64,000 nucleotides of DNA, from contig OY723322.1 of assembly GCA_963210315.1 (NCBI GenBank), positions 1,612,001-1,676,000 of the forward strand, in the 5' to 3' direction. The translations under genes were made by a program, and so were the position numbers. This DNA comes from Rhynchopus euleeides (taxonomy: Eukaryota; Euglenozoa; Diplonemea; Diplonemida; Diplonemidae). The notes under the pieces were generated by a model. That model did not search any database and was not told where the DNA came from. It saw only the letters and a list, made by a program, of their open reading frames with translations. Shown here piece by piece: positions 34,788-44,400 of the stretch (its first letter is position 1; each line of letters begins with the position of its first letter).

Positions 34788-35333
34788 TTTTGGCCGGTCC
34801 GTTCCATAATATTTACGTTCCAAAATATTTACAGGGCCAGTTCGGGACTCGGTGGTGAGGACGGCTTGCGTCAGGAATCGCGCGAAAAGTGCACGAGTAG
34901 GTCCCGTCAGGGACTCTGTACGCCGTCCGATCACCTGGTCCAAGTCCCCGAGTCGCAGAAAGCCCTGTAAATATTATGGAACGAAAAAAATCTGGAACGC
35001 CAACCCACCAGCGTTCCAAAATACCGTATACGTAAATATTTTGGAACGTAAATATTATGGAACGTAAATATTATGGAACGTAAATATTTTGGAACGCTGG
35101 TGGGTTGGCGTTCCAGATTTTTTTCGTTCCATAATATTTACAGGGCTTTCTGCGACTCGGGGACTTGGACCAGGTGATCGGACGGCATGCAGAGTCCCTG
35201 ACGGGACCTACTCGTGCACTTTTCGCGCGATTCCTGACGCAAGCCGTCCTCACCACCGAGTCCCCAACTGGCCCTGTAAATATTTTGGAACGTAAATATT
35301 ATGGAACGGACCGGCCAAAAATGGGCCCGTTCC
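34788..35333. repeat. ~550-bp near-perfect inverted repeat (palindrome)
   Basis: The left arm 34788-35022 and right arm 35086-35333 are inverted copies with very few differences. Landmarks are TTGGCCGGTCCGTTCC, GACTCGGTGGTGAGGACGGC, GCGCGAAAAGTGCACGAG and CCTGGTCCAAGTCCCCGAG. The centre is the CCGTATACGTAAATATT element tip. Both arms give similar mirror translations that I treat as non-coding. Confidence 0.88.
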
Positions 35334-35416
35334 ATAATATTTACGTTCCATAATATTTACGTTCCATAATATTTACGTTCCATAATATTTACGTTCCAAA
35401 ATATTTACGTATACGG
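35024..35416. mobile_element. 393-bp related MITE forming the right end of the composite
   Basis: It starts CCGTATACGTAAATATTTTGG after TA 35022-35023 and ends with the inverse before TA 35417-35418. GTAAATATTWTGGAAC units repeat four times at each side. The core matches the inverted sequence immediately left of it. Confidence 0.7.
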
Positions 35417-35418
35417 TA

Positions 35419-38225
35419 GTCAGAAAGTTGGGAGGGAAATTGAAACCAGTCCGGAAATCAGAAAACATCCAAGCTATAGAACGATCAGTTCCAGCACTCG
35501 GCGATGTGCCGTGTGCTGCCTGTTTCTGGTTCAAGGAAGTCTGGTGCGAGGTCTGACGCCTTTTCTTTGCTGTGGTAGTCGACCCCGCGTGCATTACAAT
35601 GCCCCGCGCTTCCCTTGTGAGTTTAAACTGTCGGGAATGATGTTTTCCATTGCTGATTCGGCTCTGCCCTACAGCATTCGGCATCATTGGAAGTTCCCCG
35701 CCGTCACCCCTGCCCAATCCCGTGTTTGCGCGTTGCTCGCTCAGTTTCTTTCTTTCCTCTCGTGAGTCCCGAACAGTCTTACAACCAGCTTCAGTTTTTT
35801 TTGATTTTTGTGGCCAGCCCCCTGTCCTGATGTCCAAGCAAGTATGTTGATCAGAACAGGGTGCTGAGAAGGCAGATTTGCAGAGACAACAACATCACTG
35901 CTGTCAACCTTGAGCAGTACTTCTTGCAAGGCGGCATTTTCAACTGCCTTGAACGAAGAAGACTTGTGCCGTGGCAGAGTTGCTCGGTGCCCCGATCTTT
36001 GTGGTCTTTTGTGCTGCCCTCTGCAGCAAGCAGGAGCAGAGGCCAGGTCGGGGCAGCTGGAGCTGTATACATGTGTTGGAAGGTTGCCATACATTCTGTG
36101 GCGGTGTTCAAGGGAGATAGGGTGTCAGTGCAGCAACATCCAGCAGAACCGGGACCATCCCATTACAAGTACAGTGCAGTGTCCTTTTGCCGGATTTTCC
36201 GAGAGTTCCGAAAAGCCAGTATTTTGGGCCTCGGCTGTTTCGAATCAACCAGTGACATGCAACCGCGTTCTCACCAAAACTGCAAACGACACAACCTCCC
36301 TGCAATCGATGCGCATGCTGGTTAGTGTTGTCTTCTCTTCACTCTATCGCTCTCTCTTTACATTTTTTTGTCAACTTCATTGTGACCAGAGGCTGCCCGC
36401 AATGGGTTGTGCCATGCTGCTCTTTCGGATGTGGCGATGACGCCGGCGCTCAGCATTTCGCTTTCTTTCTGTTTCCCAGATCCGGTTGTTGACTGTTATC
36501 GTGAAAGCCCCCTGTCAAGGAGTTCGTCCACTGCCCCAGTGTCGCAGATAGCCCCGTGCTACGTTCTGCTTTTAATCCGATGCCGGCAACAAGAAGAATG
36601 CCCTGGGAGTTGTAATTAATCATCACCCGATCTCTGCCGAAGTGGGACTGGAGACACTGGGTCAGAGGAGACGAACAGAAAGATGTCCAAGCAAAACTCG
36701 CAATGGCAAGTGCATCAAACCACTTGCACCGAACAACAAATCATGTCTGCACGGTCTTGGTCCATCTAGCAACCACGCGCAACCACGAAATCATGAAGTT
36801 TCCAGATTACCCATCCCGATCTGCTTCACTACGATTCTTTCCTACATCCCGTTTGTCTTTCGTGATTGTTTGTTCGTTGTTGTGACCTGCAGTCCGTCGG
36901 GGTGCAATGATAAGAAAATCTGGGCCGCAATATTTTTTCTCTGGAGTACACCTGGAACAACGGGCAGGGGCGGGAGTGATTGGTTTCCAGAAAAAAAAGG
37001 CAGCGAGTTCCGGTGCGCAATGCCAAGTTGCCTCGCCTCTCAGAATTTCCCCCCTTCTGATAAATCCCCCGTGCATTTGTTGTTCAGCCAACCAGGAGTT
37101 GCTGTCCTTGTTCGACAGGACATCCACTGGGAGGCTTCACTCTGGTCAAAGTGTGTCAGGCTGCAACCTATACGTATAGGCGGCTCACTTTCCGCACACA
37201 AGAGCGAAGGCCCCCGCTGTCTTCTCTTGGACACTGGCCGGCAGGGTCAAGCCCCCCCAAGCTTCCCCCTTTTCAGCGAATGGAACTGGCGCCCAAAAAT
37301 AGGGCAGCCCGCCCGCATCCTCTCCTGCGGCACCACAGAGGGCAACATTCCTGGAATGTTTGGTATCTGTCTCCGGAACTAGAAGCACACAAATGCTGCC
37401 ACAACCCTCCACTCCAGACGCCTTCAGAGGCCTCCTGAGTGGGGGCGGAAAATGTACCCTCAACTGAGGGGTATGTTCTACAAAGATATTTTGTCAAAAG
37501 CATCCGAATTCAGTCTTTCCGTGGATGTTTTAAATGCGGTGGTCGTTGGGGTTGTTCAGCCGCAGTAGAAGAAATACGGTCGTGCAGATTCTGGCACGTC
37601 GATTTGATGCCGTCACGAAGATCTGGAGATCATCAAGAGTAACCACTGAGTTCTTCCGCTCAGCCCTTGCACCTCTGTGCCTCTGGCGGTATTGATATTT
37701 GTTATGATGAATAATGATTGGGGGCCTTCACTCGGAGAATGTGCGGAAAAGTGAGATGCCTCACAAAACCGGTTGCAAAGTGACACAGAGCGAAGGCCCC
37801 ATGTCAATCTCTCTGGAAGAAAGTAGAAACGAGACAATGATGGGGCACATGGCCAAGTCTCTTATTTGCAGTGCAGTCGGGGCCTTCGCTCGAGCCACAG
37901 AAGGAGTCCGACAACCTGCTGCTCCAGAGGGGAGGAAGTCTCCGATTGCAAAGTCACCGCTGGTGCGGGCAGCCAGACCAAACTGATCTCAATTTCTTCC
38001 ACAACTAATCGTTGTGTTCGAATGCCACACCAATGAATGGGTGCACATGTGGAGGTATTCATGCCGGGTCCCTTCGGAATTTCTCCGACTCGCCTTCGAA
38101 CAAGCCGATACGACTGTGGCTCCCCTGCCCCTGCCCCCTTGTGCTTTCTTCTTACACCTGGCCCTTGAGTTGAGTGCAGCACCGACCCACACACCACAGG
38201 CAAGTCGGATTTTGGGGCAGCAAAG
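35419..38225. other. Gene-free region upstream of SLBP genes (2.8 kb)
   Basis: No gene supported. Open frames of 176-246 codons (35910-36440, 36642-37382) have no suitable ATG near the start or no recognisable domain. Confidence 0.45.
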
Positions 38226-38924
38226 ATGCAGGAACCCGTTGTCGGGCGTCCGCTGAGCCAACGCTTTGATCTTGCTGTTGGAATCCCGCCTTCGCGTTAC
38301 GGCGTGCCCCGCCGTAGTATTGGGCTCCAGACAGAAAAGCTGTCGGTCCCGCATCCTCACAGTGGCAGACAACCGTCAAAGAAGACGACGCGGAGGAATC
38401 GCTGGTTGGTCGCGAAGAGGCACCCCCTGCTCGCCGCAGAGCAGCTGAGCGACATTGAGATTCCCCCGGAGGGCACACCTGAGCACGAGGCGGTGATGCA
38501 CAAGATTGCACAGCGGGAGAAGCAGCTGGCGCTCGGTCGTTTGACCAGCGGCTACGCAAACTACCGCCAGGCGGTGCCTGTGCGTGACCCTTCCAATAGT
38601 GAGCACATCAACACACCGCGTGCTGCCTGGAACATCAGCAAGAGGCAGTTCGACCTGCACATCCGGCAGTGGCGTCGGGACCTGCACTACTGGGACACCG
38701 AAGAGGGGGCATCTCCTGATCGGGACGTCTCGCTGGACGTGAGCAGCGATTGCATCACTGACGAGCAGCACACGCCCAACAATGCAGATGTGAATGAGGT
38801 ATGCGTCTTCCAGCGGCATGGCACACAACCCGAACCCCTGCAGCCTCTGCCAGAGCTGATCTCGCTGGATGATGATGATGACTTCACCCCGGTGGCAAAT
38901 CTTGCGCTCCGATATGACTCGTAG
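38226..38924 (+). CDS. SLBP: Histone RNA hairpin-binding protein (SLBP) paralogue 1
   Basis: Two exons, 38226-38798 and 38844-38924, give 217 residues. The 45-nt intron (GTATGC...CAG) is supported because paralogue 2 has an intron at the same codon with unrelated sequence. The RNA-binding domain lies at about 88-158. It has REKQLALGR for the family RRQKQI-x-Y-G-K, YANYRQAVP for Y-x-x-Y-x-x-x-VP, INTPRAAWNISKRQFDLHI for the TPN...SRRSWDxQI segment, and QWRRDLHYWD for LW...LHxWD. SLBP binds the 3' stem-loop of replication-dependent histone mRNAs for processing and translation. The N-terminal 65 residues are basic and unlike paralogue 2. The C terminus is acidic (DDDDD). No histone gene lies in this window. 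Confidence 0.88.
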   Translation: MQEPVVGRPLSQRFDLAVGIPPSRYGVPRRSIGLQTEKLSVPHPHSGRQPSKKTTRRNRWLVAKRHPLLAAEQLSDIEIPPEGTPEHEAVMHKIAQREKQLALGRLTSGYANYRQAVPVRDPSNSEHINTPRAAWNISKRQFDLHIRQWRRDLHYWDTEEGASPDRDVSLDVSSDCITDEQHTPNNADVNEVCVFQRHGTQPEPLQPLPELISLDDDDDFTPVANLALRYDS

Positions 38925-39340
38925 TGGAGCAGCTGTGTTCCTTCAAGCCGATTTTGCCTTCGGAAGTGTCCGTACTATGTGAACCACTGATGCAAGTGTT
39001 TGTAAACACAGTGTCATGCAATGTTCTGATCTGTTGCGACCGTTGTTCCAACTGTGGTCGTTACAATACGGTGTTGGGCTGCCAACACTGGAGTAACACT
39101 TGTACCTTGCGCATCGTAACCGCCTGCTTGTGGTTGAACGTAATGCCCTGACTCCCCCTGACCATTGTTCACTCGCTCTGGCTCGTTTCTGCTGATATCC
39201 CTCCCTTCAGTTGCTGCTGTGGTGACTGCTGCTGTCTTTCATTTGCCACCCCACACTCCCACAGAATTTGCCACACTTCCAATCCAAAACATCTTACTCC
39301 CGCGGACCCTCAGTGTTGTTTGAATATATCTGAAGCCACA
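38925..39340. other. Spacer between the SLBP paralogues
   Basis: 416 bp with no gene seen. It should carry the 3' end of paralogue 1 and the promoter or leader of paralogue 2, but I recognise no specific signal. Confidence 0.5.
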
Positions 39341-40259
39341 ATGACCTCTGCCATGACTGTGTCGGCACCCGCAGCGAAGAAGATGCCCCTCGGCGTGTGT
39401 GTTGACAACCGTGCGAATGTGCAGCAGCCCGCAAAGCAGAGGCGCCCCGTGCCGGACCTGAACCTGTCTCTGACCCGCTCTGAGAGCGTGCGCACGGACC
39501 AGTCCACGCACCGCCGGTCGGAGGGGCACCTGCGCACCTCCCGCTCGCGCCGCTCGATGCTGGGCAGGATGTCGCTCATTCCCGCAGAGCAGCTGAGCGA
39601 CATTGAGATTCCCACGGAGGGCACACCTGAGCACGAGGCGGTGATGCACAAGATCGCGCAGCGGGAGAAGCAGCTGGCGCTCGGTCGCTCGACCAGCGGC
39701 TACGCAAACTACCGCCGGTCGGTGCCTGTGCGTGACCCTTCCAACAGTGAGCACATCAACACACCGCGTGCTGCCTGGAACATCAGCAAGAGGCAGTTCG
39801 ACCTGCACATCCGGCAGTGGCGTCGGGACCTGCACTACTGGGACACCACTGAGGAGACCTGCGAGCGGGACCTCTCGTTTGACCTGAGCAGCGACTGCAT
39901 CACTGACGAGCAGCACACGCCCAACAACAGCATCACAGTTGACGAGGTATGTTCCGTCCCCAAGAAGCATTGTTCAGCCACCCACCACACACAGCCTCTT
40001 CCCGACCTGGTGCCCATGACTGAGTCGGACCTCGGCTCTGTGGAGATCCCTGTGTCGCCCGATGTCAACGATGCCCTGGACATCGACCTCTCTGGGATTT
40101 CTTTGACGCTGGGTGACGAGGAGGAGGAGGTGAAGCCGTACGGCGAAGAGGTATGTTTCTGTTTCAGGCGTCCAACATGTCGTGTTCAGATGCCCTCGTA
40201 TCATCTACTCTCCCTCACCACAGGAGCTTGAATACTTCCTGAGCGCGTACTCCTGGTAG
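39341..40259 (+). CDS. SLBP: Histone RNA hairpin-binding protein (SLBP) paralogue 2
   Basis: Three exons: 39341-39946, 39995-40150 and 40224-40259 (265 residues). Introns are 48 nt (GTATGT...CACAG) and 73 nt (GTATGT...CACAG); the last acceptor is a choice between 40189 and 40223, and the latter gives a short tail ending SAYSW. RNA-binding domain at about 99-169: Tyr121, Tyr124, Thr141-Pro142 (the TPNK-like site, phosphorylated in animals), Ser149-Lys-Arg, Trp160, Leu164-His165 and Trp167-Asp168. The domain is nearly identical at DNA level to paralogue 1, while the N-terminal 80 residues are different (basic, with a Ser/Arg patch RTSRSRRS). The C-terminal half is acidic. Same role expected; two copies may have separate timing or targets (inference). 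Confidence 0.88.
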
Positions 40260-40715
40260 GCGTTGCATAGCAACAGACGTACACCATCATCCCGGCTGAG
40301 GCTCGACAAAGCAGATGTGGGATGACGCAGGCGAAGGCTTCCGAAAAATGCTTCGAAACAACACCCTCATCGGGCATGAAAGGTCCGATTGAGGGAAACG
40401 CCCGTAAAAGCAAAAAAATCAAAAAAAAATTTGGTGCCCCTGATTTACCCCTTTTTCACTACGCACAAACTACGCAATCTGGGGGGGGGGTCTCGCTTTT
40501 TGGTCCCCCCCCAGTTTTTTTTGGTCCCCCTTTCTGTGTGGCTACTGAGACAGGACTGGAGGCACTGCGCTGACCGAGCAAAAAATTATTGCCAGAACTC
40601 ACTATACACCGTACGAAAGAACGCACGACATGTGGGGCGGGACTCCAGAAACACCTGGGCAAGGTTGCCCCATGCCCAGAAACACCTGAGAAGGAAGTGA
40701 GTTCCAGGAGCCGCG

Positions 40716-41338
40716 TAGAACACCCTCGAGATTGTGAATGATGATACGATCACAGCCTTCAGGGCGCTGCGAGGTGCCACCCTGAAGGTGGCCCTTGACA
40801 TCAAGGAGAGCGTCGGCCGAGGGGTCGACGAAAAGCTGAAGAAGGCGCTACTGGCACTGGATCCCGCGGGGTATACGGAGGTCACCGCCACACAGGCAAC
40901 CTCCGCTGACAACGTCCAGGAGACGTTATCCGAGGGGATCACAACGGCACTAGAGATCTGTGTCACGGGATCCAGGCGCCCACTCTCCCTCGACGGTCTG
41001 GGGATTGTTGTTGGGTATGGTGTCGTTTCCTGCAGCTGCAAAAAAGCGTAGCAACTGTGCTTCCTTCTTCCTTAATGATGCGTTGACGCTTCCACCCGGA
41101 GGAGCTGAAGCAGGCACCGCTTAATGATGCGTTGATGCTTCCACCCGACGAGCTGAAGCAGGCACCGCGCCAAAGGGCACCCCCAAAGAGACCTGCAAAG
41201 ACTGCGTCGAAACCCGCACCGAAGGCTGCCAGCGCTGCAGCACCTGAAGAACCTGCAGCACCTGCAGCACCTGAAGCGCCTGCACCCTCACTGACCCCGG
41301 AACAGCAAGAACTCCTTGAGCTTGGGGTCCCGGCATAG
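40716..41338 (+). pseudogene. Coding-like stretch, probably exons or a gene fragment inside the element
   Basis: Two GC-rich open stretches have coding character. The first, about 40716-41051, reads NTLEIVNDDTITAFRALRG and continues through LKKALLALDPAGYTEV; it has no ATG in frame and an upstream stop at 40713-40715. The second, about 41105-41338, reads PPDELKQAPRQRAPPKRPAK, then an Ala/Pro-rich linker, ending EQQELLELGVPA. A 50-bp tandem duplication (about 41072-41120 and 41121-41168) sits at the junction and shifts frame by one base. I do not recognise the protein. It may be a captured gene fragment carried by the flanking inverted repeats, or exons of a gene whose start I cannot find. Confidence 0.35.
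41072..41168 (+). repeat. ~49-bp tandem duplication
   Basis: Two adjacent copies of CTTAATGATGCGTTGAYGCTT...GAGCTGAAGCAGGCACCG. The first has GGAGGAGC and the second GACGAGC, a one-base length difference that changes the reading frame between copies. Confidence 0.85.
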
Positions 41339-41433
41339 AGACAGAGAATGGCTGAGTAAATCAAAAAATGAGACCCCCCCCCCCTTTTCACTACGCACAA
41401 ACTACGCAATATGGGGTCGTCAGGGGCACCAAA

Positions 41434-44400
41434 ATTAACAGCATAAAGAACGCGTAAGCGAAAAGCAAATCCAGACCAACAAAAATTGATGAGAAATAAA
41501 TCCAGAGTTGTTCACACACCAGGTGTGAGTGGCATCACTTAAAAAGTTTGTGTATTGGACATTTTTGGAATATTTTTTGCGAACGAAAACCGAGACAGCA
41601 TTAAGAGTGGTCCACGTGTCCAGTACTGTCATACTGCAACACGTTGTCGAGAATGAAACCCCATTGTTTATTGTGTCTTCCTCAGTTTCAACATTTCCAT
41701 TTTCATGTCTCCACGAGGGGATCCGCCCACCATTGGCAATCAAATACGTATGTATGCCCATGCCATGAATTCAAGACTTTGCGCACTGCGCTCGTCAGTC
41801 GGATACACCAGCAGATCCGGCTGGCGGATGCTTTCATGCCCTGTTACAAAAGCGAAGTCCCGGGAAAACTTCGATATTTTAATCCCCTGGAGAAGCAATC
41901 ACAAATCCTGAACGAATGAACGAACTTGCAACGTCGGTTTGGACTATCGGTTCGAGAGGCACACTGTGGGGAGCTGTTGCCCACTGTCTCGGATTTTGCA
42001 TTTATCTGCACATGTGTTCTTTCGCCCTAAATCTGCAATTGCACACGGTTGTCATAAAGAATCATGAACTAAAGAAACGTTTGGTGCGCCCCCCTTGGGA
42101 CTCTCCTGTTGACTGTCTGGTCCAGTCATTCGTTGGCGAATGCATCTTTGGCCCGAATAGGGTGCTTTCGGCCCGCATACCAGTATGTAAACTCGATTCG
42201 CAACATGTGTGTCACTCGTGTTCTTTCGGGACGTGTCTAACACAGCAACAACAAGCAAACCACATCATGAAAACAAGGAGGGAATTCGCACACCCTACGA
42301 AACGAAGTGAGCAGCAAAAAAAAATATGAAGTCCCAAAACACATCAAGACGTTTTGTCTCTTTCCAGCACCTTTTCTCCGCCCCACACCCCATTTGGTTT
42401 GGCGCCGCTGGCGCCTATGCTCTCTTGCAGAGGATGTCAAGGGAAACCGAAAACAACTCCCGTGACAGAAATCAGTTTACGCGGTTGTTACCGCAGACAT
42501 GAAGTGTCTTCCGCACTGCCCAAGAAAGTAATCCTTCCCCAAGCCCCGTTGAATCTGAGGAGTATTGGCGTTCCGTCAACGATATTCCCTTCGCCAGTAT
42601 GCAAATATCAAAAGGCCTGCAATAATTAGTCGTGTTGTCCTCAGTTTGCAATATTTTGAACTGCATGCCATGGGTTCCTTCGAGGGGCGAATCCCCACTT
42701 TTGAACATTACTGCACAGCCTCGAGGAGGAAGAGGTAGTTTGTGTTACAACCCATATTTTTTTTGTTTTTTTTTCGACTCACCTGTTGTCAAAGGACCAT
42801 CATGCGTTGAGAGACAAAGCCTCACGCCACACCAGTACGGTCTAAGTTAACACCTGTCAGTTCTGTGTATATATTTCATTCCAAGTATCACCGCTGAAAC
42901 CCATGAATGAAGGCGTTGTTCCGTTTTTGCCGTTCGGCCTCGTTACTCGAAGTATGGGGTCCTTGGGGCTTGGGACTCGGAGAGAGATCAGCGTTGGAGT
43001 GTGTCCTCGCCAGGTCCCGTTGCCCTCCAGGACTGGACAATACGTTGTTTGCGTCAAGTGTCTTCGCCTGGTCTGGGTACCAACTGCTCGTCGATTGCGA
43101 TGCCAGACTTCTCGCGATGTATGCAGCAAACATCAACTGGATCACGCCACTGTCGGCCACGTGCCTTCTTGTCAAGACAAAAAGTAAAGCCACGAAAAAG
43201 AAATATCAGTACTTTTAAGTATGATGACTCTGACAGGAGCAAGTTCCAGTGAAACGAACGCAGAAAATAAAAGTGCCCCGCCCCCGCAACAACGAAAACA
43301 AAACTTCAGAAAAAAGGGAAGGTATTTTTTGCGGCGCTGCCAGTGATTTTCCCGGTTCCCGAGCATGTTTCGGGTTGCTTGTATCAAAAAATCGATGTCC
43401 CCTGGTTGGTCGACGAATCCAAAAAAAATGCACGCACCTGGACTCATCGCACACAAATCTCTCGGATGCGTTCCGAGAGCAGCCGACTGGGAATGTTTGG
43501 ACGCGACCCCGCTGGCAAGGGGGGTGGCTGAGCTGCACAGTTTTTATGTCATGCCCCAACTTAGACTCAGCTGGAGATGAGATGACCACATATATCGCAC
43601 GATGTGCCACCACCCTGACCCCCACATCCTCTCGGAAAAACCTGTTGTGTGATTATCCTCAGCGTTCCCTCGCAACCTTTGGGGTGTCGGTAGATCGGAC
43701 CTGTGCCTGGTGTGGCGCATTGTCCAAAACATTTCCCTTTTTTTGCAATGCAACCAAACGGTTGTCAAAGGCCTTGCCCACGGGCGTTCTGGCCGATTGA
43801 CGCCAACATTCACGGGGGTACAACCTTCGGAAATTTGAATGGCAATCTTTTCGCATGCGCTTGATGATTTTGTCCCTGTTATTGCCATTCCCTGTAGATC
43901 GTTTCCCCCCTTAAATTAGCTTCGTGTGCAGGTGTTCGTGCAGCCATGTGCTGGACTACCGAGACATCTCCCACTGCCGGTGAGGAACGTCAATGGATAC
44001 TGCCTTGCCGACACGATCATCGGAACACGATGCTACCACTAGATTCTCTTTTCCTCTGGTTTCTTTCGGACATCCTTTCCAGACTGCGAATCGCAAGTTT
44101 CGCATGTGCCTCGCCCCCCTTCACCACATCGTCCATTGTCTGTGGCCCCCGCCCCAAGAAGTCCGGTCGACAAAACAAATCAGGTTCAGGCAGGAGCCAC
44201 TCGTCGCTTGCCACTGTCCATGTGCGATGTCGACAAGATTGCAGGCAAGGGGCGGGGGCATCCCCGGCCCAATTATCATTGTCATCGGTGCTTCAGAGGG
44301 GCGGGGGTCCATTATATGAGTGAGGCCACAGAATTGTCTCTGCTGTCTCTGGGGCTCATTCTGGATCGGATGTTTGCCATCCTGTCTTCATCAGTGGACA

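Larger units (their letters stand above)
31650..35416. mobile_element. 3.77-kb TA-flanked composite element with a large minus-strand ORF
   Basis: Both ends begin CCGTATACGTAAATATT inward and are flanked by TA (31648-31649, 35417-35418). Next come GTAAATATTATGGAAC repeats. Deeper is a second inverted pair, GGGGTAATCAGGCTGGGG followed by A-rich sequence and CAACAAATCACAAC (left about 31692-31722, right about 34733-34777). Then come 10-bp iterons on both sides and a Cys/His-rich ORF on the minus strand. On the right the end sequence is doubled: an extra TA-CCGTATACG junction lies at 35022-35024. This suggests a 393-bp related element (35024-35416) that inserted and recombined. No recognised transposase domain is seen, so autonomy is unproven. 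Confidence 0.75.
40430..41433. mobile_element. Possible ~1-kb element bounded by TTTGGTGCCCCTGA inverted repeats
   Basis: The left tip TTTGGTGCCCCTGA (40430-40443) is inverted at the right (41420-41433). Inside each tip is the same 22-bp direct repeat, CACTACGCACAAACTACGC plus AAT, at about 40458-40479 and 41389-41410, and a G-run/GTCTC versus GAGAC/C-run inverted pair. No clear target duplication, since the left flank is poly-A. It encloses the coding-like stretch at 40716-41338. Confidence 0.5.

Noticed and set aside
34695..35353. Several 60-80 codon frames on both strands of the palindrome
   Set aside because: They are mirror translations of the inverted MITE arms and contain the repeat units themselves.
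36642..37382. Open frame of 246 codons on the + strand
   Set aside because: GTG start, no early ATG, no domain; composition not like the accepted genes.
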